A stretch of DNA of 40,750 nucleotides from Lachnospiraceae bacterium (GTDB lineage Bacteria; Bacillota; Clostridia; Lachnospirales; Lachnospiraceae): contig JAILAF010000117.1 in the NCBI GenBank assembly GCA_024681775.1, positions 1 to 40,750 on the forward strand, read 5' to 3'. The position numbers were made by a program, and so were the translations under genes. Of the stretch, positions 31,288 through 38,119 are shown piece by piece (positions within the stretch are counted from its first letter, which is position 1; the number at the start of each line of letters is the position of its first letter). Under the pieces are notes generated by a model. It did not search any database. It was not told the origin of the DNA and saw nothing but the letters and a program-made list of their open reading frames with translations.

Positions 31288-32924
31288 CAGGTCAGTCCCT
31301 TTCTCTTCAGCACCCGTCTGGGAAGCCGGATGGATACCTTCGTGTACTTCATGGGCTCGGAGTACACCTCCAAACCGTACTCACCGCCGAAGGTCAGCTT
31401 GATCCGGTCTTCCACGTTTTTCAAACCGACACCGTTGCCGCTTCCGCTGCTTCCGGGATCCAGCTCTTCCACCTCGCCCCGGATCCGTTTCATCAGATGC
31501 TCCAGCTTCTCCGCATCCATGCCCTGCCCGGAATCCGTGATCTCGATGCGGAAGTCCTCCCCCTCACTCCAGGCCTTGATATAGACGGTGGTATCCGCCG
31601 CCACAGGCTCGATGCCATGGACCACGGCATTTTCCACGATGGGCTGAAGGGACATTTTCAGGATCTCCTGATCCAGCAATTCCTCCGGCACATTGACGGA
31701 AAGGATCACCTCGAAATCGTTCCGCAGGTTCATGAGGAGCACGTAATTGCGGATATACTCCAGCTCCTCCTCCAGAGGAACGCTGTTGTGGCTCCATTTG
31801 ATGCTGTAACGCATCAGCTTCCCCAGGGAGGTTATGGCGTCGGAGATCTCGTATTTTTCATCGATCTCCGCCATCATCTTGATGGACTCCAGGACATTGT
31901 AGATAAAATGGGCGTTGATCTGGTTCTGAAGGGAACGGAGCTCTGCGTTTTTGGACAGGACCTGCTTCTGATAGTTGCGGATCATCCGGTCGATGAGCAC
32001 GGCCGCCAGCACCAGCACAAAGGTCATGATGAGCACAAAGAGATTCCTGCGCATATAGACATCCCGGATCTCCCGGCTGATGTCCCTTACGGCATACACC
32101 ACGGTATCCATGACCCGCACCGGGTATCTGGCGATGATCACATAGCTGTCCCCCAGCTTGCGGTAGATCACCTCTTCGGAAGCCTCATTCTCAGGGCCGG
32201 CAAAAGCCTCCCGGACCATCCGGGCCTCCTCCTCCCTGCCCTCCGGCAGGATCTGTCCCTCCGGTGTGGAGAGGAAGCCCCATTCCGCTTCCCCGTTCTC
32301 GTAGGTTCCCCGGAACATGGTCTCCATGGTCATGGCGGACTCCACGTATCCCATGACACCCCTGTCATGATCCCTTACCGCGGTCACCCTGCTCACCAGG
32401 GCGTTCCCCTGGTCGGACAGAAGGGAGGAAAAGAGCGTGTCATGATAATCGAAATGCCACCCCTCCGGTTCCGGACCGTACCAGTCCAGCCGCTGCATCC
32501 GAGAACCGGAGTACAATATGGGCACCATCTCCTGCACATCATCCGTCACGGAATAGACCCGCACCGCATAGAGCAGGGGATTGTTGTTCACCAGGCGCTC
32601 CAGATCGGAGATTTTGGAGTTGTGGAACTCCAACATATCCATCACGTCCATCTCGGAGCCTTCCTCCGCCAGCTGCAGCACCTCCAGGAGTCCCTCGTCC
32701 GACAAAAAGAAGCGGGTACACATGTTAATGGACTCGATGTTGGTCTCGATCCGGTCGTACTCACCGGTGATCCTTGCCTCCATGGCATCCGTGTTTTCCC
32801 GGACCACGGTCTTTTCCAGATTGGCAAAAAGCACGCCCGCAAAAACGGCAATGGGAATAAAGATCAGCGCCAGGATGATGGGCGTGAGTCTGCTGTTTAA
32901 TTTCCAGACGATCCTCTCCTTCAT
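31287..32924 (-). CDS. YesM-type sensor histidine kinase
   Basis: A 545-residue membrane kinase. TM1 (about 13-35) and TM2 (about 294-312) flank an extracellular sensor domain of about 255 residues. The cytoplasmic part has the His_kinase motif LQNQINAHFIYNVLESI with phospho-His339, the N-box LQPIVENAVVHG, DSGQGM and GNGVGLKN of the ATP-binding domain. The linker after TM2 is short (about 20 residues), leaving no room for a full HAMP domain, which many YesM kinases have. It starts at the base after the lipoprotein stop codon (TAAATG), so the three genes are translated in series. Confidence 0.94.
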   Translation of the reverse strand: MKERIVWKLNSRLTPIILALIFIPIAVFAGVLFANLEKTVVRENTDAMEARITGEYDRIETNIESINMCTRFFLSDEGLLEVLQLAEEGSEMDVMDMLEFHNSKISDLERLVNNNPLLYAVRVYSVTDDVQEMVPILYSGSRMQRLDWYGPEPEGWHFDYHDTLFSSLLSDQGNALVSRVTAVRDHDRGVMGYVESAMTMETMFRGTYENGEAEWGFLSTPEGQILPEGREEEARMVREAFAGPENEASEEVIYRKLGDSYVIIARYPVRVMDTVVYAVRDISREIRDVYMRRNLFVLIMTFVLVLAAVLIDRMIRNYQKQVLSKNAELRSLQNQINAHFIYNVLESIKMMAEIDEKYEISDAITSLGKLMRYSIKWSHNSVPLEEELEYIRNYVLLMNLRNDFEVILSVNVPEELLDQEILKMSLQPIVENAVVHGIEPVAADTTVYIKAWSEGEDFRIEITDSGQGMDAEKLEHLMKRIRGEVEELDPGSSGSGNGVGLKNVEDRIKLTFGGEYGLEVYSEPMKYTKVSIRLPRRVLKRKGLT

Positions 32925-34526
32925 TTACCGAATCCCCAAACGTTCCTTGTTCTCCCGCATCTGCGCGGTTTCTTCTTCCATCAGCTTCTCGTATCCGAGT
33001 AACTGCCGCTTTTCCACATACTCCGCCAGAATCTCGTCAAACGCCTCGTCGGAGGTTGCCAGCAGAAGCTTCGGCAGGGTGGATCCCCAGAGGGATCGGA
33101 CGTCGGAATTGATCCGGCCCAGCTCCGTGTCTTCCCGGATGATCACGTCATACTGGGTAAGGTATGTCGCGTAGGGATAGGTCCATTCCGCCATCTGCCG
33201 CAGCGGCTCCTCCAGTTCAATGCCCCAGCTCATCTGCATCACATTGTTCTGCAGCATCCAGAACTTGCTGTCGGCTCCGTAGATGGCATTGTAGGTCTCC
33301 CGGTCCGTGGCCAGGATCCGGGCCACATCCTCCCGGATGACGGGGCGTCCGTCCACCATGTCATAGGTCTCCCCCTCGATCCCCAGGTAGGTCAGTTTCT
33401 GACCCTCCTCGCTCAGGAGGAAATCGATGAAGCGGATCGCCCGCTCCGGATCCTTGCAGTTTTTCGTGATAAAGGTCTGGGTCCAGCCCGCGATGCCGTT
33501 GACCGGCAGGACGGGGTCATCCCCATTGCTGTTCCGGGGACCGTCCACGGCGATGTAGATCATCCCGGGATCCCTGGCATAGAGGATCTTCTCCTGATCC
33601 GCGATGTCGGTGCGCTGATAGAGCATGCAAAAATACCTGCCCTCCGCCACCTTCTCGCTGGTCTGCATCCGTTGGTCCACAAAAATATCTCTCTTCAGAT
33701 AGCCTTCACTCCCCAGCTTCCGGAACATCTTCAGCCAGATCAGGTATTCTGGATCCGTTTTCCGGTCGTATTTTTGCCCGTCCTTCTCATAAGGCACCGC
33801 CAGGAAATTCTGGAGATACTGGTCGAAGGAGACACAGCCGTCCGCCTCAAACTCGTGGGCTCCCACCGGGATCAGCGGCTTCCCGTCTACCTCAGGAAAA
33901 CGCTGGGCTGCGGCCACCACTGCGTTGTAAAAGCCTTCCGGCGTGCTCATGTCCGGCTCACCGATGGCCTCGTAGATATCCTTCCGCACCAGGAAGGTCT
34001 GGTTGGAAGGGATGTTGTCATGTCCCTCCACATCCCCGGGGGTGAAGCTGGAATTGGGATAGCCGTAGATATTCCCGTCGCTTAGGGTATACCAGTCCCG
34101 CACCAGGGGATCCGTTACCTCATAAAAAGAAGTGTCGTAGGCATCCGCCAGCTCGTTTAGGGGATACACCAGCCCTCTGTCGATGAGCTCCTGGATCTGG
34201 GGCTCCCACCAGCCGATGGTGAGGATGTCCGGCAGGGTCCCTGAGTCCATGAGGGTCTCCAGCTTGTTTTCCTCATTTCCCATGGGCACGGTAAAGTTCA
34301 CCGAAACACCGGTCCTGCGGGTGATCTCTTTGGATACCATATCCTCTCCCCAGCGCTCCACGAACCAGGAGTAGTTCACATACCAGTCCATGGTGACGGG
34401 ATCCTCTCCGGAGGGCTTTTCCCCCCCGCCGGCAGGCGCTGCGGCGCAGCCCCCCAGGAGCATTGTTGCTGCCGATAGGAGTACTGCGGATCTATGGAGT
34501 TTTCTCCTGTATGTCTTTCTCTTCAT
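32925..34526 (-). CDS. Extracellular sugar-binding lipoprotein, probable sensory partner of YesM
   Basis: A 533-residue family 1 solute-binding protein with lipoprotein signal (SAATMLLGGCAAAP, Cys27). The mature part resembles LplA-type polysaccharide-binding proteins: VSVNFTVPMGNEENKLETLMDSGTLPDI, WTQTFITKNCKDPERAIRFIDFLLSEEGQKL. GAGG lies upstream of the ATG at 34526. It is followed with no gap by the YesM kinase, not by permeases, while the next operon upstream already has its own binding protein. So it may deliver ligand to the kinase; a transport role with distant permeases is the alternative. Confidence 0.9.
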   Translation of the reverse strand: MKRKTYRRKLHRSAVLLSAATMLLGGCAAAPAGGGEKPSGEDPVTMDWYVNYSWFVERWGEDMVSKEITRRTGVSVNFTVPMGNEENKLETLMDSGTLPDILTIGWWEPQIQELIDRGLVYPLNELADAYDTSFYEVTDPLVRDWYTLSDGNIYGYPNSSFTPGDVEGHDNIPSNQTFLVRKDIYEAIGEPDMSTPEGFYNAVVAAAQRFPEVDGKPLIPVGAHEFEADGCVSFDQYLQNFLAVPYEKDGQKYDRKTDPEYLIWLKMFRKLGSEGYLKRDIFVDQRMQTSEKVAEGRYFCMLYQRTDIADQEKILYARDPGMIYIAVDGPRNSNGDDPVLPVNGIAGWTQTFITKNCKDPERAIRFIDFLLSEEGQKLTYLGIEGETYDMVDGRPVIREDVARILATDRETYNAIYGADSKFWMLQNNVMQMSWGIELEEPLRQMAEWTYPYATYLTQYDVIIREDTELGRINSDVRSLWGSTLPKLLLATSDEAFDEILAEYVEKRQLLGYEKLMEEETAQMRENKERLGIR

Positions 34527-34560
34527 GGAATACCTCGCATCCTGCGTTTCTCATACCAAT

Positions 34561-34589
34561 ATCATAAGCCATGGGAGCAGGTTTTGTAA
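34561..34589 (-). promoter_or_regulatory. Promoter of the lipoprotein-yesM-yesN operon
   Basis: TTACAA (34589-34584), a 17-nt spacer and TATGAT (34566-34561, five of six consensus) on the minus strand, just after the terminator of the ABC operon. Confidence 0.7.
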
Positions 34590-34629
34590 TCCTTTTTCGC
34601 AGTTTTCCGCAAAGGGCGGGGCCTGATAT

Positions 34630-34660
34630 AAAAAAACCGGGAGTCCCTTCGGACTCCCGG
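34630..34660 (-). terminator. Strong terminator of the ABC transporter operon
   Basis: Minus-strand arms CCGGGAGTCC (34660-34651) and GGACTCCCGG (34646-34637) with loop GAAG and a run of T residues starting at 34636. It begins 14 nt after the last permease gene. Confidence 0.95.
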
Positions 34661-34674
34661 AAAGCTTCGCATCG

Positions 34675-35502
34675 TTATTCCTTGACGGCACCTGCGGAAA
34701 TGCTGCTGATGATGTATTTGGAGAAGAAGCAGAACACCAGCAGGATGGGGATCACGGAGATCGCTACCGCCAGGTAGGTCGCGCCCTGGTTTCTGACCAT
34801 ATCCAGGGATGCTCTCAGGGTGGCCATCATGACAGGAAGGGTGAATTTCTCATTCTTGTTCAGAATGATCATCGGAAGGAGGTAACTGTTCCAGTTACCG
34901 ATGAACCCCATAATGCCCATGGTGGCCATCGCCGGAGCGATCAAAGGGAGGATGATCCTGTGGAAGGAATAGAGCTCAGGTGCGCCGTCTATTCTGGCCG
35001 CTTCCACAAGAGAGGGCGGAACGGAGGACAGGATATACTGCCTCAGGAAAAATACGGTTCCGGGTGCGGCTATGGCGGGCAGGACCAGCGGCACGTAGGA
35101 GTTCACCAGGTGCAGCTTGGTACACAGCTGATAGAACCCGATGAGGGACAGCTGACCGGGGATCATCATGAACACCAGGATGGCGCCGAAGATGATCTTG
35201 TTGCCCTTGAATTTGTACATCGCCAGGCCGTAAGCGGTGAGCGCGGAAAAATACGCTCCCAGAAGGGTGGCGGGGACAGCCACGATCAGGCTGTTCCGCA
35301 TGCCCAGAAACAGGTCAAAATAATCGGAGAGGATCTGCCAGTTTTCCTTCAGGTAGGAACTGGGTATGAAGGTAAAGGAAGTGGAGATCTCCGCACCGCT
35401 TCTGGTGGCGTTTACCAGCATCAGCAGGAAAGGAAGCAGGCACATGGCTGCCAGCAGCACAAGCAGCAGATAAAGGATTCCTTTTTTGATCGCGTATCCC
35501 AT
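34675..35502 (-). CDS. Sugar ABC transporter permease, MalG/CUT1 type
   Basis: A 275-residue permease with six hydrophobic helices. The cytoplasmic EAA loop that contacts the ATPase reads EAARIDGAPELYSFHRIILPLIAPA (about 167-191). N-terminal GYAIKKGILYLLLVLLAAMCLLPFLLMLVNA is typical of the second permease of CUT1 oligosaccharide systems. GGAGG precedes its start. No ATPase gene is present nearby, so a shared MsmX-type ATPase is expected elsewhere. Confidence 0.94.
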   Translation of the reverse strand: MGYAIKKGILYLLLVLLAAMCLLPFLLMLVNATRSGAEISTSFTFIPSSYLKENWQILSDYFDLFLGMRNSLIVAVPATLLGAYFSALTAYGLAMYKFKGNKIIFGAILVFMMIPGQLSLIGFYQLCTKLHLVNSYVPLVLPAIAAPGTVFFLRQYILSSVPPSLVEAARIDGAPELYSFHRIILPLIAPAMATMGIMGFIGNWNSYLLPMIILNKNEKFTLPVMMATLRASLDMVRNQGATYLAVAISVIPILLVFCFFSKYIISSISAGAVKE

Positions 35503-35503
35503 C

Positions 35504-36430
35504 TTATGCCTCCTTTCTCGTAAACATCTTTATCTGTAAGAGCGATACCAGCAGGATGATCAGGAACAATGCGTAAGCCACTGCCGAAGCATAGCCTGTC
35601 TGTATGGTACCGGCTGTGAATCCGAATTTGTAAAGGTACATCATAACGGTCTGCACCGATCCGTAGGACGGGGAGGATGCGTTGGACATCAGGAAAGGCA
35701 GATCGAACATCTGCAGTCCGCCGATGAGGGAGGTGACCGCTACGTACATCATAATGGGCCGGATGAGCGGAAGGGTGATCTTCCCGAAAATGGTCCATCT
35801 GCCGGCGCCGTCAATGGCCGCCGCTTCGAAATAATCCTTGGAGACGCCCTGGACGCCTGCCATCAGCATGATGAAGGAATTGCCGAACCACATCCAGGAC
35901 TGGATCACGGCCAAGGTGTAGCCGGCGGTGGAAGGCGATCCCAGCCAGTCAACGGGATTGTATCTGGCTCCCACGAGCTTGTAGATCCCATTGATCATGA
36001 TATTAAAGGTTCCGTATCTCCAATCCAGAAGGGTATTGAAGAGGAATGCCACGGAAGTGGCTGCAATGAGGTTCGGGAGATAGTAGAGCACGCGGAAGAC
36101 CGGAAGGCCTGCCATCTTGTACTTTACATCGCTGAATACCATCATCAGCAGGAACGCAAGACCCAGCTGGAGGACGATGTTGACACTCCAGATCCGGACC
36201 GTGTTCCAGAGGGCTTTCCAGAAGAATTTATCCGTAAAGACCCGCTTGTAGTTGGCAAATGCGACGAAATGCGCGTCTCCCATAACCTTCAGGTCGGTAA
36301 AGCTGAGGTATAAAGTGCGCAAAACGGGATAAACGCTGAAAATAAGGAACACCACGACGAAAGGTGCCACAAAAAAGTATCCCCAATTGTTGTATGCGGT
36401 TAATTTGCTTCGTTTTTTCTTCGCTACCAT
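35504..36430 (-). CDS. Sugar ABC transporter permease, MalF/CUT1 type
   Basis: A 308-residue permease with six helices. N-terminal AYNNWGYFFVAPFVVVFLIFSVYPVLRTLYLSF and the EAA loop FEAAAIDGAGRWTIFGKITLPLIRP are standard for the first permease of CUT1 importers. I start at MVAKKKRSK (ATG at 36430), with GGGGG nearby; an in-frame TTG at 36454 lacks a ribosome site. It ends 1 nt before the next permease gene. Between it and the binding-protein gene lies a 122-nt hairpin-rich spacer. Confidence 0.94.
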   Translation of the reverse strand: MVAKKKRSKLTAYNNWGYFFVAPFVVVFLIFSVYPVLRTLYLSFTDLKVMGDAHFVAFANYKRVFTDKFFWKALWNTVRIWSVNIVLQLGLAFLLMMVFSDVKYKMAGLPVFRVLYYLPNLIAATSVAFLFNTLLDWRYGTFNIMINGIYKLVGARYNPVDWLGSPSTAGYTLAVIQSWMWFGNSFIMLMAGVQGVSKDYFEAAAIDGAGRWTIFGKITLPLIRPIMMYVAVTSLIGGLQMFDLPFLMSNASSPSYGSVQTVMMYLYKFGFTAGTIQTGYASAVAYALFLIILLVSLLQIKMFTRKEA

Positions 36431-36475
36431 AATACCCCCAACTGTCTGTTTCAAAGATTTAAGGCGAATATCGTT

Positions 36476-36549
36476 CTCCCCTGAGGGAGAGAGGACCGGC
36501 TTTGCGCAGGCCCTCTCGGTTTGGAATAAGCATATCCGTATTGCCGGAT
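36476..36549 (-). repeat. Hairpin spacer between binding-protein and permease genes
   Basis: Three inverted repeats are present: CTCCC/GGGAG (36476-36489), GAGAGG/CCTCTC enclosing a GGC/GCC pair (36489-36517) and ATCCG/CGGAT (36534-36549). None ends in a T-run. Such structures after a binding-protein gene often protect its mRNA or reduce read-through so that it is made in excess of the permeases (known from malE-malF); that role is inferred here. Confidence 0.55.
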
Positions 36550-36552
36550 TTC

Positions 36553-37986
36553 TTATCTGTTCAGCTGAATCTCAGGATAGGTGGACTGAATGGTGTCATA
36601 GAAGGTGTTCAGTGCCTCTTCCTTGGTCGCCTGGCCGGTCTTGATCGCACCGATCGCTGCGCCCCATGCGTCGCCGATGACCTTGTCATACTTGGTAACC
36701 TTGGAGTAGTCGATGCCCTTAGCCTGCTCAAGCCAGAAGCTGTACAGCTTCTCACCGCCGTAGATCGGGTTCTCATCGTCCTTGTGCTTGTCCAGTGCGG
36801 AGATCAGGGAAACGGTATCACCCTGGGATGCCTCGATCCACCAGTCAGCGGTTTCCTCGTTCAGAGTGCAGAACTTCACGAAATCCCAAGCGGTGTCTTT
36901 TCTCTCGGACAGAGAGGAGATGCCGATGTAGGTGCCGCCGCCGAAGCCATATGCGGGACCTGCGCAAACGCCCCACTTACCGGAGGTCTCGCCCACGTTG
37001 TCTCTCATGGTCAGAACGCCCCAGGAAGGAAGACCGAATGCAAATACGGTGGTTCTCTCCAGGTCTGCGGTTGCCTCTGCGAAGGACTCTGCGTCCCAAA
37101 CGTTGACGCTGTCATCTTCGTAGTTCTGGATCTCTGCGGTCAGGATGGGCACATCGCCGCTCATCGCCTGGAACCAGGGAGTGGACCACTGGTTTGCATA
37201 TGCGGTGAGGTCGTTCTGATACAGGGAAACAACCAGATCCATGTAATCAAATCTTGCTTCGGAAACATTCAGTGCGCCGTCAACAACCCATGCGCTGTCG
37301 CCGGAGAAGTAGTTGATCTCGGAATCGGAAGCGAAGATGCGATAGCCCTTTGCCTTCAGAGCCTTTGCGGTCTCAAGGATGGTGGGATAATCAGCGAACT
37401 TCTTGCCGATCTCATCGGGATCATCGGTGCCGAACACTTCCTGCGCGATATCTCTTCTGTAGTAGATACCTGCGGGAGTGATCTGGTAGGAAATGGCTCT
37501 CTGGACACCGGAAGCATCCTGGCCGACCTTCCAGACGTAATCAACGATCTGGCCTTCGTAATCCTTCGCACCCAGCTCATCCAGGTTTGCGAAGAAGCCG
37601 TTGTCGAAGAAGTCCTCAAGCATCTGAGGCTCGCCTACGATGATGTCGGGCTCCTTCTCGCCGCCCATGATAGCGGTCTGCACCTTGGTGGGATACTCTG
37701 CAGGCTCGATGACAACCGTCTCAACCTGAACACCGGTCTTCTCGGTATATCTCTCTGCGAACTGCTTCAGATCCGCTGCCAGCGTCCATACAACCAGCTT
37801 GCCGTCTCCGGTCACGGTTGCTTCGGTGCTGTCTGCAGCGGCGGAAGAAGTAGAGGTGCTGCTGGAGCTGTCGGAAGAAGAACTTCCACTGCTTGCGGAT
37901 GCCCCTGCGTCCTCGCTGCCACATCCGACCATGGAAGCGGTCATCAGTCCGGCGAGAACAAGTGCCAATAACTTTTTCATTTTCAT
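36553..37986 (-). CDS. Sugar-binding lipoprotein of the ABC importer
   Basis: A 477-residue family 1 solute-binding protein. The signal peptide ends in MTASMVGCGSED with lipidated Cys22, followed by a Ser-rich linker (about 24-52) that holds the domain away from the membrane. The mature domain shows GKLVVWTLAADLKQFAERYTEKTGVQVETVVIEPAEYPTKVQTAIMGG and KDTAWDFVKFCTLNEETADWW. GGAGGG lies upstream of the ATG at 37986. First gene of the importer operon; the ligand is probably an oligosaccharide handled by the phosphorylase encoded upstream. Confidence 0.94.
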   Translation of the reverse strand: MKMKKLLALVLAGLMTASMVGCGSEDAGASASSGSSSSDSSSSTSTSSAAADSTEATVTGDGKLVVWTLAADLKQFAERYTEKTGVQVETVVIEPAEYPTKVQTAIMGGEKEPDIIVGEPQMLEDFFDNGFFANLDELGAKDYEGQIVDYVWKVGQDASGVQRAISYQITPAGIYYRRDIAQEVFGTDDPDEIGKKFADYPTILETAKALKAKGYRIFASDSEINYFSGDSAWVVDGALNVSEARFDYMDLVVSLYQNDLTAYANQWSTPWFQAMSGDVPILTAEIQNYEDDSVNVWDAESFAEATADLERTTVFAFGLPSWGVLTMRDNVGETSGKWGVCAGPAYGFGGGTYIGISSLSERKDTAWDFVKFCTLNEETADWWIEASQGDTVSLISALDKHKDDENPIYGGEKLYSFWLEQAKGIDYSKVTKYDKVIGDAWGAAIGAIKTGQATKEEALNTFYDTIQSTYPEIQLNR

Positions 37987-38012
37987 ATGAATACCCTCCT
38001 AGTAATCTCTCT

Positions 38013-38052
38013 GAGTACGTGAGCCGTACTCCGTGTTTCTGAGATGATTATA
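38013..38052 (-). promoter_or_regulatory. Promoter -10 box and leader hairpin of the ABC operon
   Basis: A perfect TATAAT lies at 38052-38047 (minus). The -35 region is only T-rich, as expected of a promoter needing an activator such as the YesN-type regulator. In the leader, GAGTACG/CGTACTC (38031-38025 and 38019-38013) forms a 7-bp hairpin with a 5-nt loop just before the ribosome site. Confidence 0.6.
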
Positions 38053-38119
38053 GGAGGGTATAAAAAGTGAAAAAATGATCCAAATTTTAAAAAGGTGTTC
38101 TTTTTTTACCGGGACGGAT

